Notes under the pieces: generated by a model | Databases searched by the model: none | Told to the model about the DNA's origin: nothing | Seen by the model: the letters and a program-made list of their open reading frames with translations, nothing else | Program-made: the position numbers and the translations under genes | Shown: in pieces, positions 23,323-35,022 of the stretch | How positions within the stretch are numbered: position 1 is the stretch's first letter | Layout: the number at the start of each line of letters is the position of its first letter | Source of the DNA: Hofstenia miamia | Taxonomy: Eukaryota > Xenacoelomorpha > Acoela | Length of the DNA stretch: 64,000 bases | Reading direction: 5' to 3' | Assembly: GCA_004352715.1 (NCBI GenBank) | Contig: SCFE01000003.1 | Coordinates: 126,179-190,178 of the forward strand

Positions 23323-23328
23323 TTTATT
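23323..23328 (-). terminator. Putative polyadenylation signal of GPCR B
   Basis: AATAAA on the minus strand 76 bp past the stop. The context TTAA.(T/C).AAACAATAAA is shared with gene C, supporting function. Confidence 0.45.
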
Positions 23329-23403
23329 GTTTAGTTAATGTTTGTATTTGTAATATTTTACAAAGTATAGGTGCATTCATACTACTAGGTTTTGGTGCAT
23401 TAT

Positions 23404-23699
23404 TTATTTTCCTTTGAAAATAGAGAATGGAAATGTCTTAGCAATGGCTGATTTGAAGTCTGAATCGATTAGTGGGTATATAAATATGTTTATTAACACA
23501 TTTATCATTGTGATAACAACTAGAACTTTATCAGTAGTGCTACCATAGCTCCAAAGTTGCAAATCTAGAACCGGCACAAAAAAGTTAAAATGCAGATTAT
23601 CAGGAAAAGTCGTGACGATGAAAATGAATGAAACTATGAAGAGCATCTTCGTGATCTTTGTTTGAGCCCTAGACATTATTTTATCTGCGTTCTTTTTTC
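23404..23699 (-). CDS. GPCR B exon 3 (TM6-TM7, C-tail)
   Basis: Begins GKKNADKIMSRAQ after the junction codon. Contains MLFIVSFIFIVTTFPD and NVLINIFIYPLIDSDFKSAI and ends FSIFKGK. Reading upstream of 23699 is intron. Confidence 0.8.
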
Positions 23700-26545
23700 C
23701 TAAATACACAAAATCTAGTAAAAACATATACATTTTCCAGATGTAGTTTTACAGTATTATGTTAAAATGTTTTTCAATTAAGAATGATTGATTGTGACGG
23801 TATTAAACATTGTACTTATTTATTCATATTAAATTAATGGCTCACACTTGGAATGAGTAATGTGGAAAGAAGTTGACTAAGTAAGTTTAGGCTCATTAAC
23901 TACATAAAGCTACTGTGTGCATTATGCTATCTATTCCACATGAAAACACTTCTCGAAACACTACATCACAAAAAAATGTCTTCATCTTAAACATGAACTT
24001 TTTTCAAGTTCTTGCAAACGCTAAGCTATTTCTTTTAATCATTCTTAGAGTTGAATTTTGAAAATCATTTAAATTTGTTCTTTAAAGTATAAAAGTGGAA
24101 TAACTTCATACAAATTTGAATGAAGAAGCTGAAAATTTGTAATTAAAAATTAAATTGTTTAATAAGTTAGAACAGATAATGCTTTTTTCAATTTCTTTTC
24201 TGTAATGCAATAAGGCAGTGGCAGTTAACGTGCTTTTTGCTTTGAAAACAAGATGAAGCAACTTAAAGAAACAAATTGAATTTTTTTCTAATTTTAACAA
24301 CACCTAAGATATGTTTTTTATTAGCTTAGAATGTCCAAAAAACTTGAAAGAACTTTAAAGCTTAGATTTTTAAGAGGTCCATGGGATGTCAACCTTGAAC
24401 TGGCAAGAAATTTTCCATTAAATAAAATACCTTTTTATAAATATTGAAACGATTTTCAAAACCTAACGACAATGAGATAATTAATGATTATATAAAATAT
24501 AGCAAGTAAAAACCTGTAACCCTACAACATGTGCATGCTTGCTTTACCTGATGAATTTTCACTGATGCGTCTAGATATATGAATTGCGATGATTGTATAA
24601 CAAAACACAGGTACCATCAATTGCATAACCATATAATTGAATGAATTCAACAATGCAATGAAGTTGTTAGTGTAGTCTTGATAGCAGAAATTATCTTTAA
24701 TTATCAGGAAAAACTGGTCTTTTATTTGAAGAATCGAAAGACTGTATATCCAAGGAAAAGCCACGAAGGCATAACTTGTCTTTTTGCCAAACGTGTCTTT
24801 ATAAAATATTGGAAATTTCACAGCAATCAGTCTTTCTACAGAAATTACACTAATGATAGTTGCTGAGTTAGTAAAAACCTAAATTTCTTGGAGTAAAATA
24901 GTTCTTACTTAAATTAATTTTTGCTAACAGTACTAAGGTCGTTCACATATTACGGAAATATGAATATACACACCAGTCAACCCATGAAAATATTTTTTAA
25001 TTTTATACCCCTATGCATTGTGTAGTTTGTAGCATAAATACATTAATTGAAATGCAAAAAGATTTTTCTATGGTAGTAATATCTACTAAAAGTCGTGGTT
25101 TTCATTGTTTTTATATTTATATCTGATAATTTTAAGAACAGAGAACCCTTCTCTTGAATAGTTTGACAACACTGTATGCCATCTTGTGAACTTTAGCAGC
25201 AACTACTTTTCTAAATGCTATGACTTAAATTTTGCATTGTTATGACACTTCCTCTTCCTCCCTTTATTTGCAGAATTTAAGTTAGTGTCAATCCCTTAAA
25301 CCTACAACGATCAAATTGTTGAAGTTTATAACGACTGTGTTTGATTTTACAAAAACACAATCTAAAAACAGTTGTATGCATTGAAAGCAATAAAATCTAA
25401 CAGATTTCTTAACTTAGAATAACATGTACAAAGTACGTAGTATTATATATAATATATTTTTTAATTCTATATATTTTCTGATATCATGATATTGTTATTA
25501 TAATATTTTTTTTGTTAAAGTCAGAGGACCTTTTTCCAAAACATTGCTTAGATGTTTTTTTATTTGCGTGCTATTAATCGTGACTGTTAAAGGTAGCAGC
25601 GTATGCAGGACTTTCTGATGAGACCTCTGTGCTAACCGAGTTGAGTTATTTTGAAATTCTAGACAAGTGCTTATTACCATAGTATAGAAAAAACAATTTA
25701 AGAATTCTTAGAAAGAATTTTGGACGAAATAGATGTGTATGCAGGAGTTTATATCAAAATTATTGCCAAAGTTGTCAAAGAATATATCCTTAAAATAAAA
25801 TGAATTTTACCGTCATTGCTATTGTTTTTTAAAAAATTGTTATATGAAATATTTCGTTTTTAAATTAAACATATCAACGAGTGAAACTTGAAGGAAACGA
25901 CTTTCTTCACGGCCCATCCTGCGGACTTCTTGAGTCTAATTATGACTGTACTTTCTATATAATTAATTAATGACGGTTCCGACTATATGTTGTATTATGG
26001 AATACATTCAAAACCGTGTGAGTTAACGCTTAGCCTATATGTGTGTCAAACTAATTATAAATGCTAAAAGTACTCAATTTCAGTATGCAAGTATTTGCAT
26101 TTTCGAAAAGGAGATAAATGTAGTAGTTTTTCATTTTCAATTCTCCAGCTTTAATTTTTAAAACAATGATGTTCCTTCAAAAACGTCATGAATTGGTAAA
26201 ATTAACTAAGGTTTTGATTAACAGTTTACTTACAGCATAGAGTTGATTCAGTGCTTTCATTGAACAAAGAAGTCTTGCAATTATATAATTATCAGGGACT
26301 GGTCCAGTTGAACTGTTCATTGGTGCAATCATTGTGGTTAAGACTAAAATAACTGAAGCCAAAAAATCACTGATAGCCAAATTCTTCAGAAATATATAAT
26401 GATTGCTTTTTAAGGAAGGTGTATTTGATAGAACTATCACAATAGTCACATTGGATAGAATCCCAATAATACCTATAAAACTGTTAAAGTAATACAGAAT
26501 ATTATCGAAAACGTCTTTAGTTTCTTCACTTGAGCTTGAATTCAT
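23404..26545 (-). CDS. Class A (rhodopsin-like) GPCR, paralogue B, three exons
   Basis: Minus-strand join of 26545-26234, 24878-24548 and 23699-23404 (939 nt, 312 residues). Junctions: TATGCT|GTAAGT to TTTAG|GTTTTT (phase 0) and TCAG|GTAAAG to TTTAG|GAAAAA (phase 1). It starts MNSSSSEETKDVF, serine- and acid-rich with NSS and plausibly extracellular. TM1 contains GILSN and TM2 LAISD. A Cys precedes TM3 (LLCS), and ERL replaces DRY. TM4 has FPW, loop 2 has FCYQD, TM5 has MVPVFCY. TM6 has TTFPD and TM7 NIFIYP in place of NPxxY. The open frame across all exons suggests a working gene. It is very close to gene C in exons, introns and flanks. The ligand is unknown. Confidence 0.8.
24548..24878 (-). 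CDS. GPCR B exon 2 (TM3-TM5)
   Basis: 331 nt. Begins VFTNSATIISVISVERLIAV after a TTTAG acceptor and ends phase 1 after ENSS at GTAAAG. Confidence 0.8.
26234..26545 (-). CDS. GPCR B exon 1
   Basis: 104 codons from ATG, TM1-TM2 and the conserved Cys; donor GTAAGT, phase 0. Same length as gene C exon 1 (312 nt). Confidence 0.8.
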
Positions 26546-26562
26546 TTTATATTGTGAGCAAC

Positions 26563-26650
26563 CTTAGAATTACGCGTATAAATAGTTGACTGACAAGGAA
26601 ACCTCAGACAATTGGAGAAGATATTTCGTAAATTTCATTGGACAAATTAT
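26563..26650 (-). promoter_or_regulatory. Conserved promoter block of GPCR B
   Basis: On the minus strand this holds two CCAAT words (26641-26637 and 26615-26611) and a TATTTATA-like box (26585-26577), in the same order and spacing as at gene C. The sequence between them is also alignable. The block starts about 18 bp above the ATG. Confidence 0.5.
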
Positions 26651-27275
26651 TGTTATTCCAACTCAGTTTAGATTTCGCGAATAACATAAAAGTATTACGT
26701 AAGGATTTTACACTGGATCAGCAAAATCAAAGAACAATCCAAATGAAAGTCTAAAATGATATATAACCTAAAAAAATTATTTGTCGATATTTGAAAAATT
26801 TAGGAATATTTAGTCAAACCAAGTTTGTAAACATATAAACATATATAGAAATAACTAACTACTGTAGTCTGAAAAAATATTGTTGAATCTAGATGTTATT
26901 CTAGGATAGAAAAATTCTAAGAGAAACTCACGTACTTTTTTAAGAATCCAACGCATTAGAAAATGCGGCATGTGCATTCTTAGCTTAGATGGGCGACAAG
27001 TGCCACTAAGCGATTTAAAGTGACTCTAAACCATTTCAACAAAGATATATCTTTTCTTGCAAGTATCTTACTTCTCTATAATACAGTAAATTTATCTAGA
27101 TAGAACATTTTCTATTTATATTATTCACCATGATTAATAATGAATATATTAATGATCCGATCAGAGCTTGAAATGAGTCAAAATGTCTTGACCCAAACAA
27201 AGCAAACGTCTTTTGAGCACTCGACCCAATACAAAGTTGTGTCAGATATACGCGTTAATACGTTTGAAAAGAATG

Positions 27276-27630
27276 GGGGATTTTCACTAAAATTTAAATT
27301 TGAATATTTTTACCCAAAAATGTTTAACTTAGTTTTAATTCCTTAAAAATGAAAAAACTAATAAAAAATATTTGCTAAATTTTGCAGAAATTCACCGTCT
27401 CTTTCTTGTTCAGATGATGTCACTACCTTTTGAATCATAAAACTATTACTTTGTACAATGAATTTCTGGAAAATCAAAAGGTAGTGACATCATCTGAACA
27501 CGAAAGAGACAGTGAATTCTGCAAAATTTAGCAAATATTTTTTAATGGTCGCTTCATTTTTATAGAATTTAAACTAAATTTAACATTTTTACCTAAAAAT
27601 ATTTAAATTTAAATTTCACTGAAAATCCCT
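27276..27630. mobile_element. 355-bp imperfect palindromic (foldback) element
   Basis: The left arm 27276-27433 and right arm 27474-27630 are inverted copies. Outer ends are GGGATTTTCA and TGAAAATCCC. The innermost 71 bp per arm are nearly perfect (two substitutions and one indel); the outer parts are more diverged. The central loop is about 40 bp (27434-27473). There is no ORF of note and no clear target duplication. It behaves like a foldback MITE. Confidence 0.65.
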
Positions 27631-27715
27631 AATTGCATATAAATTCTATCAAAGAGCGAAAATATATAAATTTTGCTTAAACGTAACTATTTTTATAGTG
27701 AATTTTAAAAATATT

Positions 27716-27720
<5 letters not shown>

Positions 27721-27748
<28 letters not shown>
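27721..27748. repeat. (TA)n microsatellite
   Basis: 14 TA units, 90 bp after the foldback element. Confidence 0.95.
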
Positions 27749-27749
<1 letters not shown>

Positions 27750-27751
<2 letters not shown>

Positions 27752-29215
27752 TATATACAAACATACTTGGAGAATGTCTTTCAATGACCCAATTATCACA
27801 CATATTTCTTTGAAACAATGACCCAACCCATTATTCTATTTTTTTATATCATTTATTGTTTACCCAATCTAGTAAAACCCAAAAAATCAACAATTAATAT
27901 GCCCCAACCCATTTAACAACCCTATAACAGGTTAATTGATTAATTAGAATTTATTATTCATATGAAATTTTAGGAAAAAACTGAAGGATACATTTGAATG
28001 CGTATGACCGAATTTTTTCCAATATCATATGGCATTCTCAAAGCTAAGCACGGATCCAGTAACCGAACCACTACTTGTGTTGAACACATTAAAATGACTC
28101 TTGAATGTCTACAACATTCTTAGTACTAATATACAGCTGATAAAAACTTTATATGAAGTCTCTTCAAATCGAATTTTTTTTAATCAAAAATATTTAAATA
28201 TAGCACATTCAAGGAAGTATCAGCTTACAAAAACCGACAGTTTTTAAAGTCTGCTGGCAACTTTGCTTATCGCAAATTGAACTTCTGATTATTATCGATT
28301 TGTACTCTTGTACTCGTCTTTGATTGTGTTTCATTAGCAATGTTTTCTATTATGTATTTTCTGTGTTCGCTATTTCCAAAAAATTTGGAAAGCGTGAGCC
28401 ATTGCCACGTCTTTTAGCAAACGTCATTGAATTTAATGTGACAAATTTACACTAAAGTGTATTTCTAAGCCTGACCATGAAATGCTTTAAAATTGCAGAC
28501 TATTTAGAAGAACTTTAAATTTTCTCCTTAAGGTTTAAAGTCCTTGGTCACAACAACGAGTTTGAACTGATTCTATACATATACAGAAATAGACCTCCTC
28601 ATACCTATGGACGCATGCTGTGCACAGAGTCGATTTCACAATCTCCAAAAATATCTATTTTATATTGTAATGAATATTTTAAAATTTATTAATTTAGATT
28701 AGGAAAAGTTGAAAATATTTATTCTTAGGAGATCATTATTAAAACATCATTTCATATGGAGTCGTTTTACTTTTTCTCAATGATTAGTCGACGAGGTTTG
28801 AGATAGTGCGATAGGGACGATTTTGCTGCTACTTTACCTGACCAAACGCTACCCTTCTTTATGCCTAATAAAATACGTTTCTTATTTAATTCCCAACGAA
28901 ATCAAACGTGAGAAAACTCAATGCTCTATACTTTTAATACTGAAAATAGTTTAATTTTTGAAAACATTTGTGTATAAGTGTTATGAAGTTGACCATCAGT
29001 TCTAGAAACGCTACTAATAAGTGTTTTATTGAGAAAATCCAAATGTTTCATGTGAATCTGAATTTACATTTTCTTCATAGCTAAGTGCATTCATCACTTT
29101 AACTGAGAAGTTATTCATTCTAGAAATTGCAACAGATTTTAGGCAATTTGTGTATGCAAATACTAAATATAGATTAATAATACAATGAATCATTTTATTA
29201 ATCTTGCAACCCTCA
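27750..29215. other. AT-rich intergenic, nothing recognised
   Basis: No ORF, array or palindrome identified. Confidence 0.45.
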
Positions 29216-29267
29216 ATTTATACAGAAGTGCAATTGGTGTGGGAGACAAGACCATCACGCAGCGCGT

Positions 29268-29335
29268 CTCTGACAGCACAGGCATCTAGCTTACATACAG
29301 CGTGTTTCCATGGTGTTCATCAGCTGTCTGGGTTC
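29268..29335. repeat. Dispersed repeat, copy 1 (partner 34535-34592)
   Basis: Shares ACAGGCATCTA, TTA.A.ACA and CATGGTG with 34535-34592 at about 75 percent by eye. Both are more GC-rich than their flanks. The unit could be a decayed coding piece of a retroelement. Confidence 0.45.
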
Positions 29336-30002
29336 CTGGTTTGAAAGTGACTGATAGTAAGAAGCTTAGAAAACTATTACGTTACTACTCCAGTGTCTGT
29401 GGATTAGATAAATCAAATCTTATTGCAATTATTAATGAATCCTTCAAGAAGACATTTCCCAATCTGTACATCATATGATTCTCATCTCATACACCGCAAG
29501 ATATGCAGACATCAATAAAGAGTTTCAACAAGAAAACACTTTCAAATTCCTTACTGCAGAACAACTATTTATAGAAATTACTTTTTTCCAGCAGCGTGCC
29601 GTTTTTTGGTGATCAGAAGTCCTGAAGTCCTCCAAATTGTAGCATCATCCAAAAAAGGCAACTAAAAGCTGAATAACGTCGAATGATTATCAATTGAAAT
29701 TAATTGTAAAAAATTTAGTTAATGAACTTTAGTTTATTTTTGTAAAATGCAACTAAGATTTAATATTGGTCAAAATAAGAAACTTGTTAGCCGATCAAGA
29801 GGTAATTGACAAATTAAATTGAGCAAACTAACGCTTACGTATGAACAGCCATATTGGCAGACGAATCATTTGAATTTTAAAATCGGCAGGTACTTTTTGT
29901 AGAAATTTTATAAATAGCTTTGATTCAACCATAATTTTGATGAACAATAAATTCTTCGGAGTTTATTTAATTTTCATTTCTACTTTATCTGGTTTGATTA
30001 TT

Positions 30003-30115
30003 TAATTAAATGTGCAGCTAGGCAAGTTGTGTTTAGTAGTGGCTGGAATCCATCACGGGATCGATTCTAGGGTCTTTGTGCCAGTCACGAAAGTGCACCT
30101 ATGTTACGGTTAGGA
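30003..30115. repeat. Possible tRNA-derived SINE relic at gap edge
   Basis: Contains GGGATCGATTCTAGGGT, close to a Pol III B box with T-arm-like context, and is more GC-rich than its surroundings. No convincing A box or tail was found, so this is weak. Confidence 0.2.
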
Positions 30116-30182
30116 GTTTTTCGATTCTTGCCTAGTCTGACTACCGATCAACACATGTAAGAAATAATCAATGCCTGAAATG

Positions 30183-31182
30183 NNNNNNNNNNNNNNNNNN
30201 NNNNNNNNNNNNNNNNNNNNNNNNNNNNNNNNNNNNNNNNNNNNNNNNNNNNNNNNNNNNNNNNNNNNNNNNNNNNNNNNNNNNNNNNNNNNNNNNNNNN
30301 NNNNNNNNNNNNNNNNNNNNNNNNNNNNNNNNNNNNNNNNNNNNNNNNNNNNNNNNNNNNNNNNNNNNNNNNNNNNNNNNNNNNNNNNNNNNNNNNNNNN
30401 NNNNNNNNNNNNNNNNNNNNNNNNNNNNNNNNNNNNNNNNNNNNNNNNNNNNNNNNNNNNNNNNNNNNNNNNNNNNNNNNNNNNNNNNNNNNNNNNNNNN
30501 NNNNNNNNNNNNNNNNNNNNNNNNNNNNNNNNNNNNNNNNNNNNNNNNNNNNNNNNNNNNNNNNNNNNNNNNNNNNNNNNNNNNNNNNNNNNNNNNNNNN
30601 NNNNNNNNNNNNNNNNNNNNNNNNNNNNNNNNNNNNNNNNNNNNNNNNNNNNNNNNNNNNNNNNNNNNNNNNNNNNNNNNNNNNNNNNNNNNNNNNNNNN
30701 NNNNNNNNNNNNNNNNNNNNNNNNNNNNNNNNNNNNNNNNNNNNNNNNNNNNNNNNNNNNNNNNNNNNNNNNNNNNNNNNNNNNNNNNNNNNNNNNNNNN
30801 NNNNNNNNNNNNNNNNNNNNNNNNNNNNNNNNNNNNNNNNNNNNNNNNNNNNNNNNNNNNNNNNNNNNNNNNNNNNNNNNNNNNNNNNNNNNNNNNNNNN
30901 NNNNNNNNNNNNNNNNNNNNNNNNNNNNNNNNNNNNNNNNNNNNNNNNNNNNNNNNNNNNNNNNNNNNNNNNNNNNNNNNNNNNNNNNNNNNNNNNNNNN
31001 NNNNNNNNNNNNNNNNNNNNNNNNNNNNNNNNNNNNNNNNNNNNNNNNNNNNNNNNNNNNNNNNNNNNNNNNNNNNNNNNNNNNNNNNNNNNNNNNNNNN
31101 NNNNNNNNNNNNNNNNNNNNNNNNNNNNNNNNNNNNNNNNNNNNNNNNNNNNNNNNNNNNNNNNNNNNNNNNNNNNNNNNNN
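30183..31182. other. Assembly gap, 1000 N
   Basis: Exactly 1000 undetermined bases, a conventional placeholder of unknown real size. It begins just inside a retrotransposon-rich region. Confidence 1.
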
Positions 31183-31525
31183 GTGGCCTCCGTGCTTGTA
31201 TCACTTTGCTCGTCTGTATGTTGAAGTCCCACAGTATCTTAACCTTCTCATTTTCTATGACGCCCTGTGGCTTTTGCTCATACCACTTGTCTCCTGCTTC
31301 TAACCCATGCTGCCTGCTCAAACTCCAGTGTACCATTCTTCCCACCTTGTCATGCCTGAACTTATACTTATTCTGTGCCAACTTCTCACACCCTGCTATC
31401 AGATGATCTACTGTCTCCGCCTCTTTCTTACATAGCCTACACTTATCACTTACTTCTACTCTTCTGTCTATATGCTTCNGAGCCCATGGAACAACCGAAG
31501 AGGAAACATCATACTGCCCAGTCAC
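31183..31525 (-). pseudogene. Non-LTR retrotransposon C-terminal fragment (copy 2)
   Basis: Minus-strand frame encodes a zinc knuckle CRLCKKEAETVDHLIAGC (C-x2-C-x7-H-x4-C), then KFRHDKVGRMVHW, KWYEQKPQGV and ENEKVKILWDFNIQT, up to QARRP at the gap. The upstream part diverges at about 31500. It is the same family as 31804-33716. Its knuckle is intact here, and its 3' end is lost in the gap. Confidence 0.75.
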
Positions 31526-31757
31526 CTAAACAGTGATGGTTATTACCTGAGTACTTAATTAACGTAACTAGTTAATAAGATTTGATGGATCAACAAATGG
31601 GTAACACCTCACCCGCAGTTTACTAAGCATCCCTTAACAGTGATTAAACACGGCGTAACAAGCTAGGTGGAGGATGTTACAAAATCATCTTTGAATAATT
31701 CAAATGTTTTGTATACATATGTTTTTCAATTTATCTGTTACTGGAAATAAAGCGTTT

Positions 31758-31804
31758 AATAATTATTATTATCATTATTATTATTATTAATATTATATTA
31801 TTTT
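31758..31804. repeat. (ATT)n, the (TAA)n-type tail of the minus-strand retrotransposon
   Basis: Imperfect ATT run immediately past the C-terminal coding end of the minus-strand element, where non-LTR elements of this type carry a simple-repeat tail. Confidence 0.6.
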
Positions 31805-33716
31805 TACTTCTCACCGCTTCATGCTGGTATCCCTCTCAGCTCGGGGAACTCACCAGCTCCCAGGGAGTCTGAAAGCTTTCCTCAGGACTCTAGCTGTTCC
31901 TAACAATGCTGCCTTCTNTTTCCTCTGCCAACTCTCTATATTTGTCTATCTTCTCTTTCTCCTTGCTTTCTACATTCCTGTCCTTTGGTACTGCTATGTC
32001 TATAGCTGTTCCCAATCTTTTCTCTTTGTCCACTAGTACTATGTCTTGCCTCTGTGCTTATATCACCTTGCTTGTCTGTATGTTGACGTCCCACAGTATC
32101 TTAACCTTCTCATTTTCTATGACGCCCTGTGGCTTGTGCAATAACACTTGTCTTCTGCTTCTAACCCCTGCTGCCTGCTCAAACTCCAGTGAACCATTTC
32201 TTCCCACCTTGTCATGCCTGAATTTATACTCATTCTGTGCCAACTTCTCGTACCCTACTATCAGATGCTCTATTGTCTCAGCCTCTTTCTTACATAGCCT
32301 ACACTTATCACTTACTTCTACTCTTCTGTCTATATGCTTCTTCACCCAGTTTGTTCTTATTGCTTGCTCCTGTGCTGCCATTATTAGTGCTTCTGTTTCT
32401 CTCTTCAGTCCTGCCTTCTTTAACCACTTGTTGCTCTCTTCTCTGTCACACTTTTATGTGTTCCTCCAGTATTCTCCATGCATTGCCTTCTGCCTATACC
32501 TTGTTTGTCTCTCTGATTCCATCCTACTCTGGTATATCTTCTTTCCTTCACTCTCAGTTCTTATCTTCTTTAACTCCTTAGTGACCTCTAGTAGGGATCC
32601 TCTAGGTTGCTCTTCTACATATTCCTTTAGCCCTAGTGTTTCTGCTTCTACAGTTTCCTCCACACTTAGCAATCCTTTCCCTCCCTTATGCCTTGCCATG
32701 TACAGCCTATCTACACCTCCATTTAAGTTGAATGCTCTCTCTGCTGCTAGTATCTTCCTTGTCTCCCTGTCTAATTCCCTCAGTTCATTCTTGTTCAACC
32801 TAAATATTCTTGCTGAATATCTCAGCACTGGTATCGCCCACGTATTAATGGCCTTTATGCTGTTCTGCCCATTAAATGCTGACTTCTGAAGTACCTTCCT
32901 TACTCTCCTCTTGTATTCTTTTCTTAACCTCGTCCTCATTTCCTCATGATCTGTTCTATCTTTCTCTATCACACCTAAGTATTTGTACTCCTCTTTGACT
33001 TCCTCAATCTTATCCCCACTGCTTGTCCTCAAACCATCTCCATCTATGCACTTGCCTCTTGTCATTGTCACTGTCGCACACTTTCCTAATCCAAATTCCA
33101 AACCACCAGAATCTCTGCTTGCTTTCTTCAATGTCTCCACTTGCTTCTGCAACATCTTCCTTGACCTAGCATACATCTTCAGGTCGTCTATGTATCACAG
33201 GTGACTCACTGCTTTACCATTCTTGTCCAACTTATTTCCTATATCTGTCTCCTTTAACTTTTTTGTGATGGGTATTAAACTAACTACAAACAGTAGTGGT
33301 GCTAAGCTGTCTCCCTGGAATATGCCTTGCTAAACCTCAACCTGTGCTCGTCTATCTCAGTCTGCCACTTTTCCATCTCCCTCTCTAGAAACTCAACCCA
33401 TTTCCGTGAAACTCCATTGGCCTCTAGCGTCCTCAATACCCACCTATGTGATATGCTGTCATATGCCTTCCTGTAATCTTTCCATGCCATTGCTAAGTTT
33501 GTCTTCCTTCTTCTACAATTCTCCACTAATGTCTGGTCTATTAACAACTGATCTTTGCATCCTCTCATCTTTGTCCTACAGCCCTTCTGCTCCTCTGATA
33601 TCAAGCTGTTCTGTTCTAAGTAACATGTCAGCCTACTTGAAATCACAGAAGTTAGCAATTTCCAAGTTGTTGCCAGACATGCTTGCCTCACTACCTTTCT
33701 TTGGGTCCTTCTGTAT
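31804..33716 (-). pseudogene. Non-LTR retrotransposon, RT to C-terminus, inactivated
   Basis: Minus-strand order: LLTSVISSRLTCYLEQN, QKGCR, GCKDQLLID and DYRKAYDS (motif A), then GIFQGDSLAPLLF (motif B, 33326 down), then YIDDLKMYARS (motif C, YxDD at 33194-33183). After that come KYLGVIEKD, the C-terminal zinc knuckle and the ALLGTARVLRK-like end near 31840. Disabling lesions are a frameshift between motifs A and B, a TGA right before YIDD (33197-33195), a Cys to Tyr change in the knuckle (HLIVGY), and further stops. It is 5'-truncated, starting mid-RT next to an (ATT)n tract. The clade is uncertain; no endonuclease is present in this copy. Confidence 0.85.
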
Positions 33717-33723
33717 CAGATTA

Positions 33724-33774
<51 letters not shown>
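33724..33774. repeat. (ATT)n microsatellite at retrotransposon 5' truncation
   Basis: About 17 ATT units abutting the truncated 5' end of the minus-strand element. On the minus strand this is (AAT)n, so it could be the tail of an older element into which the newer one inserted. Confidence 0.85.
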
Positions 33775-33775
<1 letters not shown>

Positions 33776-34534
33776 ATCAGTATAGCACATTTCTCCTCTT
33801 CAGATAGATCAGACAAATTTTTAATTGGAGTTAACTGGACATCCCCAAAATTTAAGGAGTTTATCTTTTCCAGCTTGACCTTGTTTGAAAAGTGTTTACT
33901 GCTAGACCTTCATTGAGGTTTGCCTCTCTGACAATGGCATAGATGCTTCAAAGTCTTTCCAATCACATGCATTTCATCCTTCGGAAAATAGTGGTATTTT
34001 TTGTTACTACTTTTAGCAGATTAGATCTTAGTGCAGGGTGATTTCCAACTATTTCCTCATTCACATCTCTAAGATTAGTAATGCGAATCTTGCATGATTT
34101 TCCAGCTTAGATAAATGCTTTGCAGTACGATAACATTTTTTTTACTTTCCTTGTATCTCTGTTTGTGATTTAAACTTTTTTACGATATCATCTTTGGGTA
34201 TAATATAATGTTACAGTTTCCATGATGCTACTGAAGAATTATTGAGCAGACGAGAATTCGCTAAATCTATGCAGTGTATTATTGAATTGCATTATTGAAA
34301 ATCTATAATCAGAACCTTTCTTAATATATTTCGACTTACAAAGTCATTGCAGTTTCCTCTTTTTCTATTTGAGAGCAGTTCTTTTCACAGTTAGTCATTG
34401 ATATCGCTGCATAAACTACAGTTTTTCTATTCTCTATTAGCATGCACCCAAGAAATAGTTGAAGTTCTATGGCAAAGTGTTATTAAGATGGTTTAGTATA
34501 GTTTGGAGGTGAGGCCTTGAATGGTCAGGTTGTC

Positions 34535-34592
34535 CTCTCCAGAACAGGCATCTACCTTAGACACAATGTGTGTTCATGGTGCTTACCAGTTG
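34535..34592. repeat. Dispersed repeat, copy 2 (partner 29268-29335)
   Basis: See the partner entry; same orientation as the copy at 29 kb. Confidence 0.45.
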
Positions 34593-34937
34593 CAAATGTA
34601 CAATTTGTAGTTTTTTTAACTTGCAAAATGTATTTTTTATTCTTTTTGAAATTCGAATATATGAAATTTACAATGAAAAGGAGGCTAAAAACCTCTTTAA
34701 AAATAATTAAAACGTCAATAGCCCATAGTAACCTTAATACTCTGTTCAATCAAAATTGAAATGTACTTTAAATCCATTATATAAACGCGATGATTTGTAT
34801 TGCTGCTTTGCTTTTGCTTAAGTGATATAATTCTCAAAAAACTAATNTACACAAAGTTAAAAAATTTGGACATCATCTTAAAGACAAAAATGAGTAAGGG
34901 TTTGATAACATTACATATGTATAGATAAAAATCATGT

Positions 34938-35022
34938 AATGGAAATGCCATTTTACGAATGTTTAAAGGAAATGTTAAGAAGCACTTAAAATTGTTCAAT
35001 GAAGCTAGATTTGCTTTAAATT
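34938..35022. repeat. Dispersed repeat (partner 51082-51180)
   Basis: TAATGGAAATGCCATTTTA, GTTTAAAGGAAATGTTAAG, AAGCACTTAA and GAAGCTAG.TTTGCTTT are shared in order with 51082-51180, same orientation, with small indels. Function and family unknown. Confidence 0.6.

Noticed and set aside
23700-23733. Extension of GPCR B exon 3 to the ATG at 23733
   Set aside because: Paralogue comparison places a TTTAG acceptor at 23700; the upstream codons are intronic.
24678-24866. Plus-strand ORF opposite GPCR B exon 2
   Set aside because: Shadow of the real minus-strand exon.
30110-31525. ORFs spanning the first N gap
   Set aside because: Unknown bases create false continuity; only the real C-terminal part at 31183-31525 is kept.
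31821-32889. Long plus-strand Ser/Leu-rich ORFs
   Set aside because: Antisense shadows of the minus-strand retrotransposon.
33683-33916. Poly-Ile and poly-Tyr ORFs at 33.7 kb and 36.1 kb
   Set aside because: Products of the (ATT)n microsatellites.
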